From Dyadobacter sediminis (GTDB lineage: Bacteria > Bacteroidota > Bacteroidia > Cytophagales > Spirosomataceae): a DNA stretch of 64,000 nucleotides. Positions 39,523 to 47,642 of the stretch are shown here, piece after piece (position 1 is the first letter of the stretch; the number at the start of each line of letters is the position of its first letter). Position numbers and translations under genes: made by a program. The stretch lies in assembly GCF_005860765.1 (NCBI RefSeq), contig NZ_VCEI01000025.1:248001-312000 (forward strand), in the 5' to 3' direction. Under the pieces are notes generated by a model that worked only from the letters and a program-made list of their open reading frames with translations, searched no databases and had not been told where the DNA came from.

Positions 39523-40374
39523 TTACTTAAGATGGAAAACAAGTAACGGAACATGCGTGTCAACGATCAGCTTTCTTGTAACGCTCGGATTGATCAGATA
39601 TTCTTCCAGAAAAGAACGTTCCCTAGCGGACATGATCAGCAGATCGGCGCCGACCTCGTCGCAATATTCCTCGATGCCATCCAGCACATGCCTTGAACTT
39701 CTGACCACGATGTTGTTGTCGGTAACACCGAATTCCGCCTTTATTTCATCTATATACTGATTATCGGGCTGAATGTTCGGCTGGTTATCCGAATTGATTT
39801 TCAGCAGTGTCAGGCTGCTGCCCAAATGATTCAGCAATACAAATACTTCTTTCAGAATATCACTTTCATTGTATTCAAACTGCGTGGCATATACAACCTT
39901 GCTGAATTTGTCCGGATTGGTCTGAGGCGGAATGATCAGAACCGGGCAAGTGGAATGCAATGCAATGTGCGTGGCCGAGCTTCCGACGAGTTTGTCCAGA
40001 AACCCGCCTGTTCCGGTTCTTCCGATCACGGCCATATCGGGCTGATATTCCCTGATTGCGTTTTCAACAGACGACTGCACACTTCCGATTTCCCAGATTG
40101 CACGCGCCTTATAACCTTCTGCTGTCAGATTGGCGGCATAATCTTCCAGTTTTTTGCGGAATTCATTTTCCAGTTCATCCGTAAGCGTAAGAAAGTCTGC
40201 GCCGCCTACACCGGGAAGTACGTTGCCCGGCGTTACACTTACATCGGCGATATAAGGTTCATAGGCATGCATGATAAGGAGTTCGGTGCTTCCTTTTTCC
40301 GCTATAATTCTGGCCGCAGCAAGGGCACGCTCGGCATTTTCAGAAAAGTCGATCGGAATCAGTATTTTGTTCAT
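39523..40374 (-). CDS. Tandem universal stress protein (two UspA domains)
   Basis: The protein has 283 residues when started at the ATG at 40374 (MNKILIPIDFSENAERAL). A longer frame to 40497 begins upstream of the predicted promoter and has no domain homology, so it is rejected. Domain 1 (1-145) ends with the ATP-binding pattern GRTGTGGFLDKLVGSSATHI, intact. Domain 2 (about 150-283) has the more degenerate SARERSFLEEYLINPSVTRK, so only the first domain is likely to bind ATP. It is followed by corA in the same unit. Confidence 0.9.
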   Translation of the reverse strand: MNKILIPIDFSENAERALAAARIIAEKGSTELLIMHAYEPYIADVSVTPGNVLPGVGGADFLTLTDELENEFRKKLEDYAANLTAEGYKARAIWEIGSVQSSVENAIREYQPDMAVIGRTGTGGFLDKLVGSSATHIALHSTCPVLIIPPQTNPDKFSKVVYATQFEYNESDILKEVFVLLNHLGSSLTLLKINSDNQPNIQPDNQYIDEIKAEFGVTDNNIVVRSSRHVLDGIEEYCDEVGADLLIMSARERSFLEEYLINPSVTRKLIVDTHVPLLVFHLK

Positions 40375-40419
40375 TTTTGTTCCGTGATTTGAAATGGGAA
40401 ATGTACTTTTCGAACATAT

Positions 40420-40427
40420 CAAATTTA
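40420..40427 (-). promoter_or_regulatory. Candidate -7 box of the usp-corA unit
   Basis: Read on the minus strand this is TAAATTTG, an exact TAnnTTTG match, 45 bases before the ATG at 40374. No clear TTG is found at -33. It supports the shorter start for the stress protein. Confidence 0.45.
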
Positions 40428-40732
40428 CAGACTCAAACCAAAGATTCGAGCCATGTTTTCTGACAAACATGCCGTAAAGTGGAAAGCCCGCGTACAAATT
40501 TCATTTCGGAAAGTTGGAAAGAATGCGTAAGCTGAGGAACAGGTTCTGAAAAAAGGATTGTTTTACCGGACTCAAAATTTCAGTATTTTTATCCGGCAAA
40601 CCTGAAATTGAAATTTTTCAAAACCGAAATTTATTTTATAAATAAGCATTTGTTTAGTACAATCATAAAACCTGATTGTTCAAAGCCTACAATTTATTTC
40701 GAAAATCAGCCAAACAGCATTAAACTTCATAG

Positions 40733-40761
40733 TTGGTCTTAAACTGATTTTTTATAAGTTT
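40733..40761 (+). promoter_or_regulatory. Candidate promoter of the DAACS symporter
   Basis: TTG (40733-40735), 18 bases, then TAAGTTTA (40754-40761), one base off the TAnnTTTG consensus. The ATG follows 35 bases later. Confidence 0.4.
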
Positions 40762-40796
40762 ACCATCACAAACGATTTCCCTATTTAAATTCCCAT

Positions 40797-42203
40797 ATGA
40801 AGCGCAAGATTACCCTTATTAATATTGCACTGATTACCATTGCAGCAATAGCAACCGTATTAAGTGCTTACAACATCGTTCCTTTATCCGCAAACGTCCT
40901 GATTATTCTGCGCTGGCTTGCCCTGGCCGGACTGATCTATTACGCCATCCTTAAAAAAAACCTGACTACTTCCATTCTGATTTCCATGCTTGTGGGAACG
41001 GAAATCGGCTATGATTTTCCGGCAATGGGAACCGGGCTGCATTTTCTGAGACAGATATTTCTGCAAATGATCAAAACGGTGATTGCACCGCTGCTTTTTG
41101 CCACGCTCGTAACCGGGATCGCAGGTCATTCCGATCTGAAGCAGGTCGGCAGAATGGGCTGGAAATCGCTTTTGTACTTTGAAGTCGTTACTACTTTTGC
41201 CTTGCTGATCGGGCTGTTTTTTGCCAACTGGTTCAAGCCTGGTGTAGGCATTATTCCGCCTGCAACGCTGAATGCCACTTTACCGAAGGTTAATGAGCAG
41301 ACCTGGCAGGATATCATAGTTCATTCGTTTCCGGAAAACATCGCCAAATCCATTTACCACGGAGAAGTGCTGCAGATTGTTGTTTTCAGCGTACTTTTCG
41401 GAATAAGCCTTGCCTTGCTGCCGACAGTCAAAAAGGAAAAATTTGTACACGGCGTGGAGCTTTTGGCGGAAGTCATGTTTAAGCTGACCAAAATCATCAT
41501 GCTTTTTGCGCCGATCGGCGTAGGCGCGGCCATTGCGGAAACGGTCGGACACATGGGCATTGACGTACTGAAAAACCTTGCGCTGTTGCTGGCGACACTC
41601 TATTGCGCGCTGATTGTATTTATACTGATCGTTTTTGTACCCGTTGCGTTGATCGCAAAAATTCCTGTCCTGAAATTTGCCAAAGCCATCGTGGAGCCGG
41701 TTTCCATTGCATTTTCCACGACAAGTTCCGAGGCGGCTCTGCCCAAGGCCATGGAAAAGATGGAGAAATTCGGTGTTCCGCGTCAGATTGTTTCGTTTGT
41801 CATGCCGACGGGTTACAGCTTCAATCTGGACGGATCCACGCTTTACCTGGCACTCGCAACCGTTTTCGTAGCACAAGCTACCGGAACGGAAATGTCACTG
41901 GGGCAGCAATTTACAATGGTCCTTTTGCTAATGCTCACGAGTAAAGGCGTTGCCGGAATTCCGCGCGCCACGCTGGTTATTCTTTTAGGTGCGATTGCAA
42001 ATTTCGGTATGCCCGAATGGCCGGTTCTGCTCATTATGGGAATTGACGAACTGATGGATATGGCCCGGACTTCTGTCAATGTTACCGGAAACTGCCTTGC
42101 AACGGCGGTCATTGCGCGCTGGGAAGGAGAGTTGGATGATCAGAAAATGCATAGCTCCGATCTCTTGCTGGATGAGCCGGTTGTGTCGGAAACAGAAGCG
42201 TAA
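40797..42203 (+). CDS. Dicarboxylate/amino acid:cation symporter (DAACS family)
   Basis: This is an inner-membrane secondary transporter of glutamate/aspartate or C4-dicarboxylates, coupled to sodium or protons. Its 468 residues contain about eight helices and two re-entrant hairpins. Family motifs are present: FSTTSSEAALPKAMEKMEKF (serine-rich HP1), GYSFNLDGSTLY, GIPRATLVILLGA (HP2), and MDMARTSVNVTGNCLATAVIARWEGE in the last helix. The final motif has Asn where aspartate transporters have the sodium-binding Asp; Asn there is also seen in dicarboxylate members. Specificity is not assignable. The next gene starts 18 bases downstream. Confidence 0.92.
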   Translation: MKRKITLINIALITIAAIATVLSAYNIVPLSANVLIILRWLALAGLIYYAILKKNLTTSILISMLVGTEIGYDFPAMGTGLHFLRQIFLQMIKTVIAPLLFATLVTGIAGHSDLKQVGRMGWKSLLYFEVVTTFALLIGLFFANWFKPGVGIIPPATLNATLPKVNEQTWQDIIVHSFPENIAKSIYHGEVLQIVVFSVLFGISLALLPTVKKEKFVHGVELLAEVMFKLTKIIMLFAPIGVGAAIAETVGHMGIDVLKNLALLLATLYCALIVFILIVFVPVALIAKIPVLKFAKAIVEPVSIAFSTTSSEAALPKAMEKMEKFGVPRQIVSFVMPTGYSFNLDGSTLYLALATVFVAQATGTEMSLGQQFTMVLLLMLTSKGVAGIPRATLVILLGAIANFGMPEWPVLLIMGIDELMDMARTSVNVTGNCLATAVIARWEGELDDQKMHSSDLLLDEPVVSETEA

Positions 42204-42221
42204 ATTCAATTGAATAACTTT

Positions 42222-42575
42222 ATGTTCACCGTATACGGAATTCCCAATTGCAACACGGTCAAAAAGGCGAGAACCTGGCTGGATACGCATCAGATTGCCT
42301 ACGCTTTCCACGATTATAAAAAGAAAGGAATCACGCCCGAAAAGCTGAAAAGCTGGTTTGACAGTTACTCGTGGGAAAAACTCGTCAACAAGTCCGGAAC
42401 CACATGGAAAGCGCTTCCGGATGAAGAAAAAAGTTTGGTAAAAGATGAAGACTCGGCTGTGCAGCTGATGATTTCCAAAACCTCCGTTATCAAAAGGCCG
42501 CTTGTGGAAGATGCCAGCGGCAAGCCCGTTGCACTCGGGTTTTCAGAAAAGGAATTTGAAGAGCTATTTCTCTAA
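42222..42575 (+). CDS. ArsC/Spx-family thioredoxin-fold protein (YffB-like)
   Basis: The protein has 117 residues from the ATG at 42222; an in-frame TTG at 42210 is less likely. It begins FTVYGIPNCNTVKKARTWLD, with the single N-terminal Cys typical of the ArsC-related/YffB group. IKRPLVED near the end matches the RP-L loop of the family. Arsenate reductase activity is not implied, as many members have unknown or regulatory roles. It is likely cotranscribed with the upstream symporter. Confidence 0.88.
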   Translation: MFTVYGIPNCNTVKKARTWLDTHQIAYAFHDYKKKGITPEKLKSWFDSYSWEKLVNKSGTTWKALPDEEKSLVKDEDSAVQLMISKTSVIKRPLVEDASGKPVALGFSEKEFEELFL

Positions 42576-42604
42576 GTTCCTTTCCAGATTTTTTCAAAAG
42601 TATT

Positions 42605-43825
42605 TTAAGGCTTTGTGGTTACAATAACCACTTTGGCATTATCCGTTAGCGTTGTAGCAAAAAGGTAAAAATCACCGCCTTCTTTCAGTTTCCATTTTTT
42701 GCGGAGCTCTTCTGTTTTGCCTGGAAAATTCCGGATCGTCAGGTTGGCTTTGCCGCTTTGTATGTATCCGGAAATTTCCCGCATATCCGGCTTGCATACG
42801 GCCACGATTTTAAAAGGTCTTCCGGGAAAATCAGGAATGTAGTTTTCAGAAGTATATAACTGGCTGTTGACGGCCAGTTTCCTTGTATCGAATTCTGCGC
42901 ACAAAGTCCTGAATGCGCCTGCTTTCAGAACGGCCGGATGCGGTTCATACAAATACCTCAGCGGATTGGAATAGGAAACAGGTGCGTTACGTTCGGATTC
43001 ACGGTCAAAATCAAGTTGATGAAGAACTTCTCCGGCTGCATTGATAATGCGTGTTTTAATCGTAAAATTTTCAGTTTTACAGTCTTTTTTAAGGACAAAA
43101 AGCAATTCCTTGCATTCCTGTTCGTAGCCGATTACATGCACTTCTGCCAGATTTTCAAGTTCCCTTGAAGCCAGATCAATATCTAGCAGCGGCGAAGTTT
43201 TTAACAGAATATTAGGTGCATTTTCAAACAGAACCGGCAGACTGGCTGTGATATCCGGCGTGCAGTCGGAAAGCAGTACTACTTTTTCCCGGTTTGTATT
43301 CCGTCTTGCCGGGTCGGCATAAATCCAGTCCGAAGGCACTTTTTTATTTTCAATTGCCTGAATAGAATCGGCGTTATGGACAGTTATATTGTTGCAGCCC
43401 AGTTGTTTAAAATTGTATTCCGCCGTTTTTGCAACTTCTTCCTGCTGCTCAAAATAAAGTGCGTGATCAAATTTCCTGCTCATATAAAAACAATCGACGC
43501 CCATGCCGCCGGTTACATCCATAAGCTGCTTTCCGGAAACCAGACTTGCCTTGTAACGCGCCGTTGCTTCCGAAGAACATTGCTCGACAGAAAGCGCAGG
43601 CGGAAAAATCAGTCTTTCATTTGCCGACCATTCAGGAAGTTTCTTGACGGCTTTTTGTCTGGATAAAATCTGTGCAGCGAGTTTCTTTACATCCAGCTCT
43701 TTAAACTGCCCGGCACGCAAAATCAGCTGACCCGGATTTTCCTTAAGATTCGTCTGGATGAAACCGATTTCGGTTTCGGAAAATCCGGCTTCCTGCCGGT
43801 CTGTTTGGCTGTTCGGCTTATTCAT
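42605..43825 (-). CDS. SAM-dependent methyltransferase with THUMP-like C-terminal domain
   Basis: The protein has 406 residues. The ATG at 43825 (MNKPNSQTDRQ) is preferred over one 39 bases upstream that would add a Cys/Phe-rich non-conserved leader. The Rossmann methyltransferase core has LMDVTGGMGVDCFYMSRKF (SAM-binding motif I), YFEQQEEVAKTAEYN, and the catalytic-type loop DWIYADPARRN. The C-terminal third matches the THUMP-like domain found in this Bacteroidota family and contains KLKEGGDFYLFAT. The substrate is probably RNA but unproven. It is convergent with the ArsC-like gene, 29 bases apart. Confidence 0.88.
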   Translation of the reverse strand: MNKPNSQTDRQEAGFSETEIGFIQTNLKENPGQLILRAGQFKELDVKKLAAQILSRQKAVKKLPEWSANERLIFPPALSVEQCSSEATARYKASLVSGKQLMDVTGGMGVDCFYMSRKFDHALYFEQQEEVAKTAEYNFKQLGCNNITVHNADSIQAIENKKVPSDWIYADPARRNTNREKVVLLSDCTPDITASLPVLFENAPNILLKTSPLLDIDLASRELENLAEVHVIGYEQECKELLFVLKKDCKTENFTIKTRIINAAGEVLHQLDFDRESERNAPVSYSNPLRYLYEPHPAVLKAGAFRTLCAEFDTRKLAVNSQLYTSENYIPDFPGRPFKIVAVCKPDMREISGYIQSGKANLTIRNFPGKTEELRKKWKLKEGGDFYLFATTLTDNAKVVIVTTKP

Positions 43826-44078
43826 GAAAAAACATTTCTGCGGTTTACAAATCCGAAAGTACATCTTTTTGCATGCGGGTCACAAAAAACGGATCGTGAA
43901 AATCCAACTGGAAGATTGACAGCGGAATAAAATCCGGTAAACACACCTCAGGCTGATTCTTGCATGCAGGTTGTCCGGAAAGCGCAACATTCTGTATTGC
44001 ATTAAGTAGGACTAACCAGATGAAAATTATAAATTGTCAGCCATTATCCTTTATCCCTAAGTTTAACCTTTATTTATC

Positions 44079-45968
44079 ATGAGAATCAAGACCTTTGAAG
44101 CGTATCAGATTGCCTACAGACAAAGTGTAGAAGATCCCGAAGGTTTTTGGGCGGAAGTAGCCCAACAATTCCAGTGGCGCAAGCCCTGGAAAAAAGTATT
44201 AAGCTGGAATTTCAATGAGGCAAATGTAAAGTGGTTTGAAGGCGGCGTATTGAATATAACTGAAAATGCACTCGACAGGCATTTGGCACAAATAGGTAAT
44301 CAGCCTGCCATTATTTGGGAGCCCAATGATCCGGAAGACAAAGCGGTTTCCATTTCCTACAATGTGCTGCACGACCGCGTTTGCCGGTTTGCCAATGTGC
44401 TCAAAAAACATGGCGTAAAAAAAGGCGACCGGGTTTGTATATACCTTCCGATGGTCCCTGAACTGACTGTTGCCGTATTGGCCTGCGCAAGGATCGGAGC
44501 CATACACTCGGTTGTATTCGGCGGGTTTTCTGCCAAATCCATTGCGGACCGTATCAATGATGCCGAATGCAATATGGTCATTACTTCGGACGGCGCATAC
44601 CGCGGTTCCAAGGTCATTCCGATGAAAGAAACCGTGGATGCAGCTTTGGATCAATGCCGTTCTGTAAAGCATGTCATCGTCATGACGCGTACCCGCACGC
44701 CGGTTTCCATGCTGAAAGGCCGCGATCTGTGGTGGGAAGAAGAAGTTAAACACGTGGATTCGGTATGCGCAGCCGAGCCGATGGACGCAGAAGATCCGTT
44801 ATTTATTTTATATACATCGGGCTCGACCGGAAAGCCGAAGGGCGTTGTGCATACCTGCGGTGGTTATATGGTTTATGCGGCTTATACCTTTGCCAACGTA
44901 TTTCAGTACGAGCCGGAAGAGGTTTATTTCTGTACGGCGGACATTGGCTGGATCACAGGCCACAGTTATATCGTGTACGGCCCGCTTTGCACCGGAGCAA
45001 CTTCGCTTATTTTTGAAGGCGTGCCCACTTACCCCGACGCCAGCCGTTTGTGGCAGATCGTTGAAAAGCATCAGGTCAATATTTTATATACGGCTCCGAC
45101 TGCCATCCGTTCGCTGATGAGTTTCGGGCTGGATTATGTAAAAGGCCATGACCTTTCCTCGCTGAAAAAGCTGGGTTCGGTAGGAGAGCCTATCAATGAA
45201 GAAGCATGGCACTGGTTTAAAACCAACATCGGTTCCGACAACTGCCCGCTTGCCGATACTTGGTGGCAAACGGAAACCGGCGGCATCATGATTTCACCGC
45301 TCGCCGGCATTACGCATGAAAAACCGACTTTTGCCACGTTGCCTTTGCCCGGAATTCAGCCTGTTATTGTGGATGAAAACGGAAAGGAAATTGAAGGAAA
45401 CGGCGTAAGCGGCAATCTGTGCATGAAATTTCCGTGGCCGGGCATCATCCGGACTACTTACGGCGATCATGAACGCTGCAAGCAAACCTATTTCTCTACG
45501 TATCCGGGCATGTATTTTACCGGCGACGGCTGCCTGCGTGACGAAGACGGCTACTACCGAATCACAGGCCGCGTAGACGATGTACTGAATGTTTCCGGGC
45601 ACAGAATCGGGACGGCGGAAGTAGAAAACGCGATTAACATGCACCTTGGCGTTGTGGAATCGGCCGTTGTGGGTTATACACATGATATCAAAGGCCAGGG
45701 CATTTACGCGTATGTCATTGCGGAAAGCGAGCCGGAAGATGCCGAAATGTTCAGAAAAGACATTGCCGCAACGGTTTCCCGGATTATCGGGCCGATTGCA
45801 AAACCGGATAAAGTCCAGTTTGTAACGGGTTTGCCGAAAACGCGTTCCGGAAAAATCATGCGACGGATTTTAAGGAAAATATCAGAAGGCGATATGGGCA
45901 ATTTGGGCGATATTTCTACTTTGCTCGATCCGGCAGTTGTGGAAGATATCAAAAGAGGCGCTTTATAA
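44079..45968 (+). CDS. acsA: Acetyl-CoA synthetase
   Basis: This cytoplasmic enzyme makes acetyl-CoA from acetate, ATP and CoA. The N-terminal ACAS domain (FWAEVAQQFQWRKPWKKVLSW) precedes the AMP-binding core with ILYTSGSTGKPKGV (P-loop) and ADTWWQTETGG. The hinge is TGRVDDVLNVSGHR, and the conserved PKTRSGKIMRR carries K592, the position regulated by acetylation in relatives. The 629 residues fit. A weak TAAGTTTA box lies at 44058-44065, 14 bases before the start. A 22-bp perfect hairpin follows the gene. Confidence 0.97.
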   Translation: MRIKTFEAYQIAYRQSVEDPEGFWAEVAQQFQWRKPWKKVLSWNFNEANVKWFEGGVLNITENALDRHLAQIGNQPAIIWEPNDPEDKAVSISYNVLHDRVCRFANVLKKHGVKKGDRVCIYLPMVPELTVAVLACARIGAIHSVVFGGFSAKSIADRINDAECNMVITSDGAYRGSKVIPMKETVDAALDQCRSVKHVIVMTRTRTPVSMLKGRDLWWEEEVKHVDSVCAAEPMDAEDPLFILYTSGSTGKPKGVVHTCGGYMVYAAYTFANVFQYEPEEVYFCTADIGWITGHSYIVYGPLCTGATSLIFEGVPTYPDASRLWQIVEKHQVNILYTAPTAIRSLMSFGLDYVKGHDLSSLKKLGSVGEPINEEAWHWFKTNIGSDNCPLADTWWQTETGGIMISPLAGITHEKPTFATLPLPGIQPVIVDENGKEIEGNGVSGNLCMKFPWPGIIRTTYGDHERCKQTYFSTYPGMYFTGDGCLRDEDGYYRITGRVDDVLNVSGHRIGTAEVENAINMHLGVVESAVVGYTHDIKGQGIYAYVIAESEPEDAEMFRKDIAATVSRIIGPIAKPDKVQFVTGLPKTRSGKIMRRILRKISEGDMGNLGDISTLLDPAVVEDIKRGAL

Positions 45969-46002
45969 AAAATCCGGCTTAGGTTTTTGAATATACAGCT
46001 TT

Positions 46003-46048
46003 AAAACAGAAAACCGCTTTACACAGGTGTAAAGCGGTTTTCTGTTTT
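46003..46048. terminator. 22-bp perfect bidirectional hairpin
   Basis: 46003-46024 and 46027-46048 are perfect 22-base inverted arms separated only by AG. A-rich and T-rich outer ends let it work in both directions. It lies between the acsA stop (45968) and the end of the minus-strand cluster (46100), and is the strongest hairpin in the window. Confidence 0.88.
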
Positions 46049-46099
46049 GTTATAATATGTTTTAAAAATATCTCAAATCCTGCATTTCCTTAAAATCAA

Positions 46100-46255
46100 T
46101 CATGCTTTTGCAGAAGCATTCTTGTCGGCAGCGCAACCGCATCCTTTGGCACAGCCGCCACTGTTTCTGCTGTCAAATGCTTTCCACAAGCGCCAGCCCA
46201 TGTAGCCGGCAGCTGCAAGAAAAAGAATGAGAATAATGATCTGTTGCGTTACCAT
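46100..46255 (-). CDS. Tiny Cys-rich single-helix membrane protein (FeoB-associated-like)
   Basis: The protein has 51 residues from the ATG at 46255. A longer frame to 46444 overlaps the YfiT-like gene and is not credible upstream of that point. One transmembrane helix (IIILILFLAAAGYMGWRLW, residues 6-24) is followed by a short tail with CAKGCGCAADK. The layout is that of FeoB-associated Cys-rich membrane proteins, but no feoA/feoB is present here. Metal binding by the three cysteines is an inference. It begins 17 bases after the YfiT-like gene and is the last gene of the cluster. Confidence 0.72.
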   Translation of the reverse strand: MVTQQIIILILFLAAAGYMGWRLWKAFDSRNSGGCAKGCGCAADKNASAKA

Positions 46256-46272
46256 ATCCTGCAAACAACCGC

Positions 46273-46809
46273 TTACTGCCAATTGTTCCTGACTGCCAGC
46301 TGAAAAGCATGCTGATAATGATGTTCGCTGTGCCAAGCATAATTGGCAATAACCTCGTCCATCCTGAAAACACGTCCTGTCGCCGGATGCGTATAAGTTC
46401 TGGCCAATTCCGCTTCCTGCATGGAGTTCAAGAGCAGAACCCATCTTAAATGAACATAGCGCATGAGCTGAAGAGACAATTCAACCTGTGCTGCTTTTCC
46501 GTCCGGCAATTCGGCCCACGCAGCTTCATCATACGGTTTGATTACCGGATTATCTTCCGTCAGCGCCAGCCTGCATCTGGTGTAGGCATTGATATGGCTG
46601 TCAGCAACATGATGGATTAATTGCCGGATCGTCCAGCCGTCCGGACGGTAAGGCGTATTGTATTTTTCATCATCCCAGCCACCGAGCAAATTGATAAAGC
46701 GCGAAGGCAAAGCACTGATGATCTGAATGTTGGATTTAACTTCGGCCAGCGAATAACTGTCCTTAAATCTGAATTCTCCGATTGGGTAACGAAGCTGTTC
46801 GAGGTCCAT
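46273..46809 (-). CDS. YfiT/DinB-family putative metal-dependent hydrolase/transferase
   Basis: The protein has 178 residues with a DinB four-helix fold. The metal-binding histidines are visible in IRQLIHHVADSHINAY (first His) and in YAWHSEHHYQHAF (H-x3-H type). RYPIGEF at the N-terminus and YNTPYRPDGWTIRQ are typical of the YfiT group, members of which are bacillithiol-S-transferase-like. Whether this organism uses bacillithiol is not shown here. It follows the inositol monophosphatase gene by 35 bases. Confidence 0.88.
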   Translation of the reverse strand: MDLEQLRYPIGEFRFKDSYSLAEVKSNIQIISALPSRFINLLGGWDDEKYNTPYRPDGWTIRQLIHHVADSHINAYTRCRLALTEDNPVIKPYDEAAWAELPDGKAAQVELSLQLMRYVHLRWVLLLNSMQEAELARTYTHPATGRVFRMDEVIANYAWHSEHHYQHAFQLAVRNNWQ

Positions 46810-46844
46810 TAGTATTCGAAATAAATGAAAACGTAAAAGTATGA

Positions 46845-47642
46845 TCAGTTGAAATTACTCCGGATTACATCCACAAGTTCCTGATGCGGAGCACGTGAAG
46901 CTGCAACAATGTCACCACCAAAAAGGTAATTGTCGCTTCCTTTGAAATCGGTCACTTTTCCGCCCGCTTCCTTGATCAGTAAAACGCCCGCGGCCATATC
47001 CCAGGAATTCAGATTGTATTCATAGAAACCATCAAAACGGCCGGCTGCCACATAGGCAAGGTCTACGGCTGCTGCACCCATGCGGCGGATGCCGTGTGTT
47101 TTCTGCATCAGCAGTTCCAGAATGTACATATAGCGTTTCTGCTTGTCGAATCGGGCATATGGAAAACCGGTTGCGATCAGGCTTTCCTGCAGAAGCGGAA
47201 CGTTGCTCACACTGATTTTTTTTCCGTTGCACCACGCGCCGCCGCCCTGCCAGGCATAAAACATTTCATCCAGACTGGGTTCATGAATCACGCCTACAAG
47301 CAGTTCTTTTCCTTTGGCCAGTCCAACACTGACGCAGTAAACCGGAATGCCGTGAATGAAATTGGTAGTGCCGTCCAGCGGATCTATAATCCAGTTCAGT
47401 GCCGACGGGTCCGGTTCCTGGCCTGTAGTTCCTTCTTCTGTAATGTAACTTGCTTCCGGCAACAACTGGCTAAGCCCTGCAACAAGCAGTTTTTCAGCTT
47501 CCTTGTCAACGTAGGAAACCAGATTGTTCAGATCTTTATATTCAATTTTATCGCGTGAAAACTGTGCAGCTTCCCGCTGAATAAAGGAAGAAGCCTGCCT
47601 TACGATTTCAATAGTTTGTTGTGTCAGCTTTTCCAGATCCAT
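46845..47642 (-). CDS. Inositol monophosphatase family protein
   Basis: The protein has 265 residues from the third in-frame ATG (47642); ATGs at 47648 and 47657 are alternatives. The metal-dependent phosphatase motifs are YITEEGTTG (metal Glu), IDPLDGTTNFIHG (the WIDPLDGT signature) and NSWDMAAGVLLIKEAGG (third metal Asp). The family includes SuhB, inositol-1-phosphatase and 3',5'-bisphosphate nucleotidases, so the exact substrate is not determined. Its start overlaps the end of the upstream DUF4105 gene by 35 bases, suggesting coupled translation. Confidence 0.92.
   Translation of the reverse strand: MDLEKLTQQTIEIVRQASSFIQREAAQFSRDKIEYKDLNNLVSYVDKEAEKLLVAGLSQLLPEASYITEEGTTGQEPDPSALNWIIDPLDGTTNFIHGIPVYCVSVGLAKGKELLVGVIHEPSLDEMFYAWQGGGAWCNGKKISVSNVPLLQESLIATGFPYARFDKQKRYMYILELLMQKTHGIRRMGAAAVDLAYVAAGRFDGFYEYNLNSWDMAAGVLLIKEAGGKVTDFKGSDNYLFGGDIVAASRAPHQELVDVIRSNFN

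Larger units (their letters stand above)
40375..40796. other. 422-base gap between divergent usp and symporter genes
   Basis: No gene is evident. The region is AT-rich and carries divergent promoter-like boxes: CAAATTTA (40420-40427) for the minus-strand usp and a TTG/TAAGTTTA pair (40733-40761) for the symporter. The remaining roughly 300 bases show no structure I can identify. Confidence 0.6.

Noticed and set aside
41280..41876. 198-codon frame antisense to the DAACS symporter
   Set aside because: The translation is Arg/Asn/Gln-rich and featureless; the sense strand is clearly a transporter.
42060..42110. Asn in place of the sodium-site Asp in the DAACS symporter (NVTGN)
   Set aside because: Asn at this position also occurs in dicarboxylate-type members of the family, so it is not a sign of a broken transporter.
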